The notes: generated from the sequence alone by a model not told the origin. A DNA stretch of 64,000 bases from Novosphingobium sp. (GCA_024236235.1 JACKKV010000001.1:124001-188000); one strand, 5' to 3'; positions 1 to 8,885 are shown, counted from the first letter of the stretch. Numbers and translations are program-made.

Positions 1-570
1 GGTGCGGGCGTGCTGTTCTTCCCGATCAGCTATATTCTGGGTGACGTGCTAACCGAGGTTTATGGCTATGCACATGCACGCAGGGTGATCTGGGCGGGTT
101 TTGCCGCGCTGCTGTTCATGGCCTTCATGGCCTGGGTGGTGGTGGCCCTGCCCCCGGCGCGCGACTGGCCCGGCCAAGAGGCCTATGAATTCGTCTTCGG
201 CAACAGCTGGCGGATCGTGCTGGCCTCCATGCTGGCCTTCTGGGCCGGGGAATTCGCCAATTCTTACGTGCTGGCGCGGATGAAGCTGTGGACCGGCGGG
301 CGGATGCTGTGGACCCGCACCATCGGCTCCACCATTATCGGGCAGGGGCTGGACAGCCTGATCTTCTATCCTCTGGCCTTTTACGGGCTGGCAGGGTGGC
401 CGCCGGAACAGCTGATGCAGATCGTCCTGTCGCAATGGCTCATCAAGACGGGCTGGGAAGCAGCCCTGACTCCGGTAACCTATGCAGTCGTTAGCTGGCT
501 CAAACGCCGCGAAGGAGTGGAAGTGTTCGATCAGGGCACCGACTTTTCGCCCTTTGCGACAACGCGCTGA
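1..570 (+). CDS. Queuosine precursor transporter (VUT/YhhQ family), 5'-truncated by window edge
   Basis: The reading frame is open from base 1, so the N-terminus lies outside the window; 189 codons plus stop are visible. It encodes an inner-membrane protein with several hydrophobic helices and polar loops rich in Arg and Trp, of the vitamin-uptake-like VUT family that imports preQ0/preQ1 for queuosine tRNA modification. The segment SYILGDVLTEVYGYAHARR, the GEFANSYVLARMK helix and the TRTIGSTIIGQGLDSLIFY stretch are typical of YhhQ. The C-terminal tail after the last helix is short and soluble. recF begins two bases after its stop codon. The family assignment is firm; the substrate is inferred from characterised homologues. 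Confidence 0.85.
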   Translation, partial: GAGVLFFPISYILGDVLTEVYGYAHARRVIWAGFAALLFMAFMAWVVVALPPARDWPGQEAYEFVFGNSWRIVLASMLAFWAGEFANSYVLARMKLWTGGRMLWTRTIGSTIIGQGLDSLIFYPLAFYGLAGWPPEQLMQIVLSQWLIKTGWEAALTPVTYAVVSWLKRREGVEVFDQGTDFSPFATTR

Positions 571-571
571 A

Positions 572-1666
572 ATGCCCGTGGCGATTGACCGACTGACCCT
601 GACTCAATTCCGCAATCATGCGGCGACGCGGCTGGATGGCACGGGCAAGCTCAACCTGCTGTTCGGGGAAAACGGCGCGGGCAAGACCAATGTGCTCGAA
701 GCGATCTCCCTGCTCGCCCCCGGGCGCGGGCTGCGGCGGGCCGCACTGGCCGACATCCCGCGCAGCACCAGCGGCGAAGGCTTTGGCGTCAGCGCCATGA
801 TCAATTGCGCTGACGGCCGGGAGCCGGTGCAGATCGGGACGGGGTCCGAGGCGCAGCGCCCAGGCCGGCGCCTGGTGCATGTCAACGGTGCGGCATCGCC
901 GGCCAATGCGCTGGGCGAATGGCTTGGCCTGTCCTGGCTGACGCCGGCGATGGACCGGTTGTTCATGGACAGCGCGGGCGCGCGGCGGCGCTATCTCGAT
1001 CGGTTGGCGCTGGCGCTGGACCCGGGCCATGCCGGGCAGGCGGCGCGTTATGACAATGCGCTGCGCGAACGCAACCGCCTGCTTTCGGACGAGGCAGAAC
1101 CCGATCCCGACTGGCTGGAAGCGATCGAGGCGCAAATGGCTGAATGCGGCAGCGCGCTGAGCCGGACGCGCGCCGCGCTGGTCGATGCGCTGGGTACCGC
1201 ACTCGACCGCCTGCCCGATCAGCCTTTCGCGCGACCGACGCTCACCTATCATGCGGGTGGTCCGCTTGCCCGCGATGAGCTGGCTGATGCGCTGCGGGCA
1301 TCGCGGCGTCAGGACCGGGCGGCACGGCGCACTTTGACCGGCCCGCATCGCGACGAACTGGAGGTGCGCATGGCCAGCAAGGCCATGCCCGCATCTGAAT
1401 GTTCGACTGGCGAACAGAAGGCCATGTTGATCGCCATCACCCTCGCCCATGCAGAGCTGGCGGCGGGCGAACGGCCCCGCATTCTGCTGCTGGACGAGGT
1501 GGCTGCGCACCTTGACCCGCTGCGGCGCGAGGCGCTGTTCGAACGGCTGCGGGCAGGCACGACGCAAGTGTGGATGACGGGCACCGAACGCGCACCCTTC
1601 GCGGCGATCGGCAACCAGGCGGCGACCTGGAAAATTACCCAGGGCGAGGCGCGGCGCGCAAGCTAG
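572..1666 (+). CDS. recF: DNA replication and repair protein RecF
   Basis: A 364-aa SMC-like ATPase that loads RecA at single-strand gaps with RecO and RecR. The Walker A motif GENGAGKT is at residues 32-39. The ABC-type signature region is CSTGEQKAMLIAITLAHAEL in the C-terminal third. Walker B RILLLDE is near residues 303-309, followed by the D-loop AAHLD. The frame stays open upstream, but ATG 572 fits the family N-terminus (PVAIDRLTLTQFRNH) and lies one base after the previous stop. Length matches the family. It converges tightly on the monooxygenase gene, with two bases between the stops. The usual dnaA-dnaN partners are not seen here. Confidence 0.95.
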   Translation: MPVAIDRLTLTQFRNHAATRLDGTGKLNLLFGENGAGKTNVLEAISLLAPGRGLRRAALADIPRSTSGEGFGVSAMINCADGREPVQIGTGSEAQRPGRRLVHVNGAASPANALGEWLGLSWLTPAMDRLFMDSAGARRRYLDRLALALDPGHAGQAARYDNALRERNRLLSDEAEPDPDWLEAIEAQMAECGSALSRTRAALVDALGTALDRLPDQPFARPTLTYHAGGPLARDELADALRASRRQDRAARRTLTGPHRDELEVRMASKAMPASECSTGEQKAMLIAITLAHAELAAGERPRILLLDEVAAHLDPLRREALFERLRAGTTQVWMTGTERAPFAAIGNQAATWKITQGEARRAS

Positions 1667-1668
1667 GG

Positions 1669-3318
1669 TCAGGCGAAAACGTAACTTGGAAATCCGCTGG
1701 ATTTTTCCGCCTCAAGGTCTTCAAGAAACATCGGTAGTCCGCCGTAATGCAGCAGCGGCGCGTGCGGCTTGCCCTCCTTGTTCGCACCGTGAAACCACGA
1801 GCGGAGGCGACCGCCTTCCCTGAACAGCGTATCGTCAGTGAGCTGATGCATGAGCTGGACATAGCGGTCCACGGCCTCGGGCTTCACTTCGACTGACTTG
1901 ATCCCTCTGTCGCGCATGATGCACAGCGTTTCGGCAAGGTATACCGCGATCGCTTCGAGCGTGGGCACGAAATTGGCGATGGGAATTTGCGGCCCGCCAA
2001 CCATGAAGAAGTTGGGAAATCCGTTCATGGCGACGGACTGATAGGTGACAGCACCTTCGCTCCAGCGATCGTTGATCGACTCCCCGCTCGTACTGGTGAT
2101 GTCGATCTTGCTGAGCGCGCCGGTAAAGGCATCGTAGCCGAGCGCGAGGATGAGGACATCCAGCTCGTAAGTCGTCCCGTCCGCCAGACGGACCCCTTCC
2201 GGTGTGATGCATTCGATCGCGTTCGAACTGATATCGACCAGCCTGACGTTATCGCGGTTGTACGCCTCGTAATACTGGTGGCCGAGTGGCACGCGCTTGA
2301 CGCCGATCGGGTTGTCGCTCTTGGGGCACAGAATCTCGGCAACCGCAGGATCGTTCACCTGCATCCTGATCTTGCGGCGGACGAAGTCGGAGACAAAGTT
2401 GTTCGCATCCATGTTGGTCATCAGGTCCGCGAAGGTCGACACCATCAGGCCCATGCTGCCCACTTCCCATGCCGCTTCGCAGACACGCTCGCGCTCTTCG
2501 GGCGAAAAGTCGGCAAAGTTGCGATCGGCCGGGGGAAACGCCCAGCCGCCCGGATTTTCCCGGACCATGTCCCACAGCGCGTCGTAGTTGTCCTTGATCG
2601 ACCTGCGGGTCATGGCGTCGATGGGATAATTCCGCGCAGGCAGCACATAGTTGGGCGTACGCTGGAAAACGGTGAGTTCACTGGCAACCGCGGCGACAAG
2701 CGGGATCACCTGCACCGCGGTGGCCCCGGTGCCGATCACCCCCACGCGCTTGCCGTGCAGATCGGGCTCCTTCTCGGGCCAGCGCGCGGTCATGAACCAT
2801 TCGCCCTTGAAAGTATCGAGCCCCGGGATGGCCGGTTCCATCGGGATGGAGAGAACCCCTGTCGCTCCCAGCAGGAACTGGCAGGTATAGCTGCCCTTTC
2901 CTTCCAGAAACACCGTCCACCTGCCGCTGTCCTGATCATAGCGGGCCGACTTGACGCGGGTATTGAAGTCGATGTCCTTGCGCAGGTCGTAACGGTCGGC
3001 GACATGGCACAGGTACTTGAGCACTTCCGGCTGGGCGGGGAAACGCTCATGCCAGTCCCACTCCTCCAGCAATTCCGGATCGGTGGAATAGCAGAAGATG
3101 CGACTTTCCGAATCGACCCGCAGGCCGGGGTAGCGGTTCCAGTACCAGGTTCCGCCCACTTCCGGCGCTGCTTCGACCGCCCGCACGCTGAAGCCGTGCC
3201 CGCGCAGTTCCTTGAGCGCGGCAAGACCGCCAAATCCAGCTCCGATAATCACAACGTCGAAATCGGTCTTCGCCGTTCCGCCCGCGTCGGTGGGTGTCGT
3301 GGTCTCACTCATTGCCAT
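1669..3318 (-). CDS. FAD/NAD(P)H-dependent monooxygenase, Baeyer-Villiger type
   Basis: A 549-aa flavoprotein resembling cyclohexanone/phenylacetone monooxygenases, which insert oxygen next to a ketone. The FAD Rossmann motif GAGFGG is close to the N-terminus. The family motif GGTWYWNRYPGLRVD follows at about residues 45-60, and the NADPH Rossmann motif GTGATA lies near the middle. The short Baeyer-Villiger fingerprint FxGxxxHxxxW[P/D] reads FKGEWFMTARWP, so the usual His is Met. Start ATG 3318 has AAGGAG ten bases upstream; a second in-frame ATG lies six bases further in. The gene stands alone, convergent with recF. The natural substrate is unknown, and because of the changed residue the reaction type is an inference. 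Confidence 0.85.
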   Translation of the reverse strand: MAMSETTTPTDAGGTAKTDFDVVIIGAGFGGLAALKELRGHGFSVRAVEAAPEVGGTWYWNRYPGLRVDSESRIFCYSTDPELLEEWDWHERFPAQPEVLKYLCHVADRYDLRKDIDFNTRVKSARYDQDSGRWTVFLEGKGSYTCQFLLGATGVLSIPMEPAIPGLDTFKGEWFMTARWPEKEPDLHGKRVGVIGTGATAVQVIPLVAAVASELTVFQRTPNYVLPARNYPIDAMTRRSIKDNYDALWDMVRENPGGWAFPPADRNFADFSPEERERVCEAAWEVGSMGLMVSTFADLMTNMDANNFVSDFVRRKIRMQVNDPAVAEILCPKSDNPIGVKRVPLGHQYYEAYNRDNVRLVDISSNAIECITPEGVRLADGTTYELDVLILALGYDAFTGALSKIDITSTSGESINDRWSEGAVTYQSVAMNGFPNFFMVGGPQIPIANFVPTLEAIAVYLAETLCIMRDRGIKSVEVKPEAVDRYVQLMHQLTDDTLFREGGRLRSWFHGANKEGKPHAPLLHYGGLPMFLEDLEAEKSSGFPSYVFA

Positions 3319-3659
3319 CGATTTTCCGCTCCTTGACCACACATCTGTTGTCGATGTGCTGGCTACCCCGCGCATTTTGCGCGATGCTTGCGCTGAAATT
3401 CCGATCCGGTCGCCCTGTCAGGTAACAAGACAGATCAGCGAAACTTCAACCAAGTCTGTTTTTCCACGGTGGTGTGAAAAATTCAATGTCAAAAAACCGC
3501 GACGCGCAGATTCGAACTATCACTGGATCTGCAAGATTGCGGAACCCGTCCGATCGCATCTAGCGAGTTTCCCCTAAGGCAGCAGCAGCGCGGACTTAAG
3601 TTGATGGCGCCACAATCCGACGAATCAAGGGTCCGGCCCGGAGGGAGGCAGCGCCTGCC
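3319..3659. other. Divergent intergenic region between monooxygenase and hybrid kinase
   Basis: About 340 bases with no convincing gene. It should hold promoters for both divergent genes. Visible features are the inverted repeat CACATC/GATGTG near the monooxygenase start, a weak hairpin GCAGAT (3506-3511) with ATCTGC (3527-3532), and a purine-rich ribosome-binding site just before ATG 3660. Overlapping open frames here look like compositional shadows. Confidence 0.5.
3340..3358 (-). promoter_or_regulatory. Candidate operator: inverted repeat CACATC-N7-GATGTG
   Basis: Two perfect 6-base arms separated by seven bases lie 22 bases upstream of the monooxygenase start codon. The position and symmetry suit a dimeric repressor or activator site, but no regulator gene is adjacent and the arms are short, so chance is possible. 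Confidence 0.35.
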
Positions 3660-5201
3660 ATGTTCGCCAGTCTGCGCAGATCGTTCCGAGCCATGCGTCC
3701 GAAAAGCCGCGAGATCGCCGGGCTGCGCGCCGCCTTGCAGGATGCGCAGGCCGCCGGGCGCGCGAAAAGCGACTTTCTGGCGCATATGAGCCATGAAATC
3801 CGCACCCCCATGAACGGGGTACTGGGTTTTGCGCAACTCCTGCTCGACAGCGAGCTGGCCGACGAACAACGCCAGTTTGCCGAACTGATCGCCGAATCCG
3901 CGCGTTCCATGGCGGCCATCGTCAATGACATACTGGACCTCTCCCGGATCGAGGCCGGGCAGATGCCCATCAGCGAGGAGGTGATGGACCTGCGCGATGC
4001 GATCGAAGGTGCGCTCAGGCCACTGCGCGCAATCGCAGCGCACAAGGGACTGGCCCTGGAGTGCGAGATTGACCCCGCCCTGCCCCGGCAGATCGTGAGT
4101 GACCGGCTGCGTATGCAACAGATCCTCGCCAATCTGCTGGGCAATGCGGTCAAATTTACCGAACATGGCGCGATTCACCTTGTCGCCCGGCACGACGGGC
4201 CGGCGCATCAGCCATCGCTGTGGATCGCGGTGATTGACAGCGGCATTGGCATTCCGCCGGAACGCCAGGCCGCCGTCTTCGAGGATTTCGTGCAGGCGGA
4301 GTGCTCCACTCATCGCCGCTTTGGCGGCACCGGGCTGGGCCTCGCGATCAGCCGCAGGCTGGCACATCTGATGCACGGTCAGCTTGAGCTGCAGAGCACG
4401 CCGGGGCAAGGCTCGTGCTTCCATCTCACCCTGCCCCTGAAGCTCCCGGAAGTCCCCGCCCCGGTTGCAGCCCCGCCCGGTCCGTCATTGCCCGCCACGC
4501 GCAGGGCGCGCATTCTGGTTGCCGAAGATCATGACATCAACCAGCTCCTCATCACCCGGCTGATCCGTCATCTGGGTCACGAAGTCGCGCTCGCCACGAA
4601 CGGAGCGGAAGCGTTGCGCATGGTTCGTGCATGCCACGACACCCCCGATGCATTCGACCTCGTGCTGATGGACCTGCGCATGCCGGAAATGGACGGGCTG
4701 GAGGCTGCCCGTGCAATCCGCAGCATGGGTATTCCCGCCGCGCAGCTGCCGATCATCGCCCTGTCGGCCAACGCCTTTCCGGCGGATCGCGAAAACTGCC
4801 TGAAGGCCGGGATGCAGGACCACGTGCCCAAGCCGGTGGAGGCAGACCGGCTTGCCCGGGCGCTTGCGTGCCACTTGCAAGGGCCCGCTGGCCGCATTGC
4901 ACCACTGCCAGATGCTGACGATACAGACGGCCGCCTGCGTGGCAAATACCTCGCCCAGCGCGAAGAAACACTCGCTGCGCTGGCGGCATGGCTCAGCAAC
5001 CCGGAACCGCTGTCACAAGTCGCGCATGCGCAACTCATTCGCCAGTTGCACAAGCTGGCCGGGTCAGCGGCGCTGTTCGGCGATGCCGCGCTGGGCAGTC
5101 AGGCCGGCGCGCTGGAAGACGGCCTGCGCGCAGCAAGTGACGATGCGCAACTGCGTAAAATGGCAGGGGCCATGGCGCGGCACACCCGCCGTGCGGCGTG
5201 A
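3660..5201 (+). CDS. Cytosolic hybrid histidine kinase (HisKA-HATPase-REC-HPt)
   Basis: A 513-aa multi-step phosphorelay protein. After a short basic and coiled N-terminus the HisKA H-box HMSHEIRTPMNG gives phospho-His45. The ATPase N-box is around Asn162 (LLGNAVKF), with DSGIGI near 193-198 and GGTGLGLAI near 222-230. A receiver domain follows from about 283 with acidic residues E289-D290, phospho-Asp338 in LMDLRMPEMDG and Lys391 in the VPKP motif. A C-terminal HPt domain carries His464 in HKLAGSAALFG. All key residues of an ArcB-like relay are present, but there is no transmembrane segment and no clear PAS or GAF input domain. ATG 3660 follows the purine-rich GGAGGGAGG. The output partner is not adjacent. 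Confidence 0.93.
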   Translation: MFASLRRSFRAMRPKSREIAGLRAALQDAQAAGRAKSDFLAHMSHEIRTPMNGVLGFAQLLLDSELADEQRQFAELIAESARSMAAIVNDILDLSRIEAGQMPISEEVMDLRDAIEGALRPLRAIAAHKGLALECEIDPALPRQIVSDRLRMQQILANLLGNAVKFTEHGAIHLVARHDGPAHQPSLWIAVIDSGIGIPPERQAAVFEDFVQAECSTHRRFGGTGLGLAISRRLAHLMHGQLELQSTPGQGSCFHLTLPLKLPEVPAPVAAPPGPSLPATRRARILVAEDHDINQLLITRLIRHLGHEVALATNGAEALRMVRACHDTPDAFDLVLMDLRMPEMDGLEAARAIRSMGIPAAQLPIIALSANAFPADRENCLKAGMQDHVPKPVEADRLARALACHLQGPAGRIAPLPDADDTDGRLRGKYLAQREETLAALAAWLSNPEPLSQVAHAQLIRQLHKLAGSAALFGDAALGSQAGALEDGLRAASDDAQLRKMAGAMARHTRRAA

Positions 5202-5298
5202 ATGCCCGCCCCGGCAACATTCCCTGGCAAAAGGATTTTCCTACAGCCGGGCGGTTGATTACATGGTGCAGTGACTCTTTGCACAAGGGACGCATGCC

Positions 5299-5712
5299 AT
5301 GGCCATTCTTGAAGCGCTTATCGGCCCCCTCACCGCCATCATTGACAAGGTCATCCCGGACAAGGACGCGCGGGAAAAGGCCAAGTTCGAACTCATCAAG
5401 CTGCAGGGCACGCAGGAGATGGAGATGATCGAGGCGCGGCTTTCGGCCATCGTGGCCGAAGCGAACTCCACCGATCCCTGGACCAGCCGGGCGCGTCCCA
5501 GCTTTCTCTACGTTATGTATGCGATGATCCTGTGGGCAATTCCGATGGGACTGATCGCGGCAGCGGAACCGCAGATGGCGCAGTCCATTGCCAGCGGCAT
5601 GAACGCCTATCTGGGCGGCCTGCCCGAACCGCTCTACGCGCTCTTCGGCACCGGCTATCTGGGCTATACGGTGGCGCGGCAATGGGGCAAGGTAAAAGGC
5701 GTGGAGCGATAA
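5299..5712 (+). CDS. 3TM-type holin family protein (gene-transfer-release holin domain)
   Basis: A 137-aa protein with an amphipathic N-terminal half (KVIPDKDAREKAKFELIKLQ) followed by hydrophobic helices beginning at RPSFLYVMYAMILWAIPMG and ending near GTGYLGYTVARQWGK. This layout matches the Holin_3TMs family, known from phage and gene-transfer-agent release loci in alphaproteobacteria. No endolysin, capsid or terminase gene is nearby, so it is a solitary copy. It sits 97 bases after the hybrid kinase and about 70 before aroQ. Whether it makes membrane lesions here or has been repurposed cannot be told from the sequence. Confidence 0.8.
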   Translation: MAILEALIGPLTAIIDKVIPDKDAREKAKFELIKLQGTQEMEMIEARLSAIVAEANSTDPWTSRARPSFLYVMYAMILWAIPMGLIAAAEPQMAQSIASGMNAYLGGLPEPLYALFGTGYLGYTVARQWGKVKGVER

Positions 5713-5779
5713 GTCAGCGGCTGCTTTGCCCTCGCCCGCGCATCACGCTATGGCACGCTGCAAGGAGAGTTTGGCACTC

Positions 5780-6217
5780 ATGTCCAGCAACACGGTCTAT
5801 GTCCTGAACGGCCCCAACCTCAATCTGCTCGGCCTGCGTGAACCGGAGATATACGGTTCCGCCACGCTGGACGATATTGCCGGGATGCTGGAGGACCGCG
5901 CGCGGGAACTGGGGCTCGAAATCGACATGCGCCAGTCCAATCATGAAGGTCATCTGGTGGACTGGATGCACGAGGCGCAGGCCGAAGGGGCGAAGGCCAT
6001 TCTCATCAATCCGGGCGCTTATACTCATACCTCGATCGCCCTGCTTGACGCCGCACGAGCGATCCGCACCCCGGTGATCGAAGTGCATCTGTCAGACCCG
6101 ATGCAGCGCGAGGCGTTCCGCCACATCAGCTACATCGGCATGGCCGCGCGCCAGACCGTGGCCGGGCACGGCCCGCACAGCTATCTCATTGCGCTGGAGG
6201 CAGCCGCGCAGCTCTGA
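5780..6217 (+). CDS. aroQ: 3-dehydroquinate dehydratase, type II
   Basis: A 145-aa cytosolic enzyme that dehydrates 3-dehydroquinate to 3-dehydroshikimate in the shikimate pathway. The N-terminal signature VYVLNGPNLNLLGLREPEIYG contains the catalytic Tyr25. Conserved DMRQSNHEGHLVDW, INPGAYTHTS and VIEVHLSDP segments follow. An open frame continues 18 codons upstream, but ATG 5780 is preceded by AAGGAG and matches the family N-terminus. It lies just upstream of accB, an aroQ-accB-accC arrangement that is widespread in proteobacteria. Confidence 0.97.
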   Translation: MSSNTVYVLNGPNLNLLGLREPEIYGSATLDDIAGMLEDRARELGLEIDMRQSNHEGHLVDWMHEAQAEGAKAILINPGAYTHTSIALLDAARAIRTPVIEVHLSDPMQREAFRHISYIGMAARQTVAGHGPHSYLIALEAAAQL

Positions 6218-6327
6218 AACCAGGCAGTCGACGCAACGTTACGGTGCATTAGCGGCAAAGTGACCCTTGCCAGCCCCGCTCGCCCAACGCATAGCGGATA
6301 GGAATTGTCATCATGCAAGAGGGACGC

Positions 6328-6819
6328 ATGGCCGAAACCAAGGCTGGAGCCAGCCGCAACAGCGCTATGAACATTGACAGCGAACTGGTGCGCGAACTGG
6401 CTGAACTTCTGATCGAAACGGGGCTTACCGAAATCGAGGTCGAAGACGGGGACCGCAAGGTCAAGCTGTCGCGCGCCGCTTCCGTCACGCAGCTTGCAGC
6501 GCCTGTTGCCGCCGCCCCGGCCGCGCCCGCAGCCGCCACTGCGCCTGCCGCACCAGCGGCCGATCCAGTGCCCGCCGCCGTCGATCCCGGCGCGATCAAG
6601 TCACCCATGGTCGGCACGGCCTATCTTTCGCCCGAGCCCGGTTCCGATCCCTTCATCACGGTCGGCGCACAGGTGAAGGCGGGGCAGACTCTGCTGATCG
6701 TCGAGGCGATGAAGGTCATGAACCCAATCACTGCGCCTGCCGCCGGTACGGTCAAGGCGATCTTGGTCGACAATGCCGATCCGGTCGAATTCGACCAGCC
6801 GCTGGTCGTGATCGGCTGA
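6328..6819 (+). CDS. accB: Acetyl-CoA carboxylase, biotin carboxyl carrier protein
   Basis: A 163-aa carrier subunit that holds the biotin carboxylated by AccC in the first step of fatty-acid synthesis. An N-terminal helical region (about residues 15-50) is followed by an Ala/Pro-rich flexible linker and the C-terminal biotinyl domain with EAMKVMN, where Lys129 is the biotin site. ATG 6328 is chosen because AGAGGG lies just upstream; an in-frame ATG at 6313 would add five residues and cannot be excluded. It precedes accC by 16 bases and the two are surely cotranscribed. Confidence 0.96.
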   Translation: MAETKAGASRNSAMNIDSELVRELAELLIETGLTEIEVEDGDRKVKLSRAASVTQLAAPVAAAPAAPAAATAPAAPAADPVPAAVDPGAIKSPMVGTAYLSPEPGSDPFITVGAQVKAGQTLLIVEAMKVMNPITAPAAGTVKAILVDNADPVEFDQPLVVIG

Positions 6820-6835
6820 GGAGCGGCCCGAACTC

Positions 6836-8188
6836 ATGCCGATCACTCGCCTGCTCATCGCCAATCGCGGCGAAATCGCGCTCCGGATTCATCGCGCCGC
6901 GCATGAGATGGGGATCGAAACCGTCGCGGTCCATTCCACCGCCGATGCCGATGCGATGCATGTGCGGCTGGCCGATCATGCGGTATGCATAGGACCGCCC
7001 GCCGCGAGTGAGAGCTATCTCAACGTCGCGGCAATCATTTCGGCGGCGGAAATTTCGCATGCCGACGCGATTCATCCTGGCTACGGCTTCCTGTCGGAAA
7101 ACGCCAAATTCGCTGAAATCGTGGAAACCCATGACATCGTCTGGGTGGGCCCCAAGCCCGAACATATCCGCACCATGGGCGACAAAGTGGAAGCCAAGCG
7201 CACGGCCGGGGCACTCGGCCTGCCGCTGGTTCCCGGATCGGACGGGGCAGTCGAAAGCTTCGCCGAAGCGAGGCGCGTGGCCGCTGAAATCGGCTATCCG
7301 GTACTGGTCAAGGCCGCATCGGGTGGCGGCGGGCGCGGCATGAAAGTGGTGCCTGACGAAGACAGCCTGGAAAGCCTGATGAGCCAGGCGAAGAGCGAAG
7401 CCAAGGCCGCTTTCGGCGACGACACTGTTTATATCGAAAAATATCTGGGCAACCCGCGCCACATCGAATTCCAGGTGTTCGGTGACGGAAACGGAAACGC
7501 CATTCACCTAGGCGAGCGCGACTGTTCGCTGCAACGCCGCCACCAGAAGGTGCTGGAAGAAGCACCTTCGCCGGTCATCACTCCTGAAGAGCGGGAACGG
7601 ATGGGCGGCATCGTGGCGAAGGCGATGGCCGAAATGGGCTATCGCGGGGCGGGTACCATCGAATTCCTGTGGGAAAACGGAGAATTCTATTTCATCGAAA
7701 TGAACACCCGCCTGCAGGTCGAACACCCGGTGACCGAAGCGATTACCGGCGTCGATCTGGTGCGCGAGCAGATACGCATCGCCGAAGGCAGGCCGCTGTC
7801 AGTCAGCCAGGAAGAACTGCGCTTCACCGGCCATGCGATCGAATGCCGGATCAACGCGGAAGACCCGTTCAATTTCGCGCCTTCGCCCGGTCTCGTCACC
7901 AGCTATCACGCGGCGGGCGGCATGCATGTGCGCGTCGATTCAGGGCTTTACGCCGGTTATCGCGTTCCGCCCTATTACGATTCCATGATTGCCAAGCTGA
8001 TCGTGTCGGGCCGCACCCGCGAAGGCTGCATCATGCGCCTGCGCCGGGCGCTGGAGGAGATGGTGATTGAAGGCGTCAAGACGTCAATCCCGCTGCACAA
8101 GGCGCTGCTGACCGAGCCTGACATCCTCAACGGCGACTATTCGATCAAGTGGCTGGAGGAATGGCTGGAAGGGCGCGACAATTCTTAA
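6836..8188 (+). CDS. accC: Acetyl-CoA carboxylase, biotin carboxylase subunit
   Basis: A 450-aa ATP-grasp enzyme that carboxylates the biotin of AccB using bicarbonate and ATP. The N-terminal domain begins ITRLLIANRGEIALR. The glycine-rich ATP loop is KAASGGGGRGMKVV near residues 159-172. The family motif with ERDCSLQRRHQKVLEEAPSP follows, then EMNTRLQVEHPVTE with metal- and bicarbonate-binding residues. Length equals the E. coli enzyme. The gene converges on the Lrp regulator with 18 bases between the stops. Confidence 0.98.
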   Translation: MPITRLLIANRGEIALRIHRAAHEMGIETVAVHSTADADAMHVRLADHAVCIGPPAASESYLNVAAIISAAEISHADAIHPGYGFLSENAKFAEIVETHDIVWVGPKPEHIRTMGDKVEAKRTAGALGLPLVPGSDGAVESFAEARRVAAEIGYPVLVKAASGGGGRGMKVVPDEDSLESLMSQAKSEAKAAFGDDTVYIEKYLGNPRHIEFQVFGDGNGNAIHLGERDCSLQRRHQKVLEEAPSPVITPEERERMGGIVAKAMAEMGYRGAGTIEFLWENGEFYFIEMNTRLQVEHPVTEAITGVDLVREQIRIAEGRPLSVSQEELRFTGHAIECRINAEDPFNFAPSPGLVTSYHAAGGMHVRVDSGLYAGYRVPPYYDSMIAKLIVSGRTREGCIMRLRRALEEMVIEGVKTSIPLHKALLTEPDILNGDYSIKWLEEWLEGRDNS

Positions 8189-8206
8189 TTTGCACAGCCC
8201 TGCAGG

Positions 8207-8671
8207 TTAATCCATCGGCACACCGGGCAGCAGTTTTGCGGTGCGAATGGTAAGAGAGGTCTTGACGCTGGCGACATTGGGCGCCGGGGTCAGTCGGCTG
8301 GTCAGAAACTCCTGAAAACTCTGCAAATCGCGGCTGACGATCTTCAGGATGAAATCGATTTCGCCGTTCAGCATGTGGCATTCGCGCACTTCGGGCAGGC
8401 CGCGCACATGCTCTTCAAACTGGCGCAGGTCCGCCTCTGCCTGGCTTTTCAGGCTGACCATCGCGAAAACCGTGATGGCATAGCCCAGTTTTGCGGGGTC
8501 GAGCTGGGCGTGATAGCCCCTTATCAGCCCCGCTTCCTCAAGTGCGCGCACCCGGCGCAGGCACGGCGGCGCGGTCAGCCCCACCCTTCTGGCCAGTTCG
8601 ACATTGGTAATGCGCCCGTTGTCCTGCAATTCGGACAAGAGGCGGCGATCAATTGTATCCAGCTTTTCCAT
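8207..8671 (-). CDS. Lrp/AsnC family transcriptional regulator
   Basis: A 154-aa regulator with an N-terminal winged helix-turn-helix (LDTIDRRLLSELQDNGRITNVELARRVGL) and a C-terminal RAM domain (GYAITVFAMVSLKSQAEADL through LKIVSRDLQSFQEFL) that binds amino acids and assembles multimers. ATG 8671 is preferred over the TTG one codon upstream because AGGAG lies eight bases before it. It is divergent from the kinase-like gene at 8886, and the roughly 215 bases between them should hold both promoters. The effector and targets are not evident. Confidence 0.93.
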   Translation of the reverse strand: MEKLDTIDRRLLSELQDNGRITNVELARRVGLTAPPCLRRVRALEEAGLIRGYHAQLDPAKLGYAITVFAMVSLKSQAEADLRQFEEHVRGLPEVRECHMLNGEIDFILKIVSRDLQSFQEFLTSRLTPAPNVASVKTSLTIRTAKLLPGVPMD

Positions 8672-8885
8672 CAAGCCCGCTCCTGCTTGGCGCAGTTACG
8701 CCTATGCGACAGCTAGCATCAAACAACATTTGTTAGTCGTTTCCCCTAATGAAATTCCTTACCAAAAGATTGTCCCGCTTTGCGACGGGGCCTGCTCTTG
8801 CGTTTTTTGTCCCCATGAAGCTGGTAGGAACTGACGCGAATCCGTGCGCCAGGGCCGGACGTCACCGCCGGAGCAGCAAACGCCA

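Noticed and set aside
1987..3336. Long open frame (449 codons) on the plus strand opposite the monooxygenase
   Set aside because: High-GC antisense shadow; the minus-strand protein has full motifs and this frame has none.
3506..3532. Hairpin containing GATTCGAAC that resembles a tRNA T-arm
   Set aside because: No acceptor, D- or anticodon arm can be built around it; not a tRNA or a clear attachment-site remnant.
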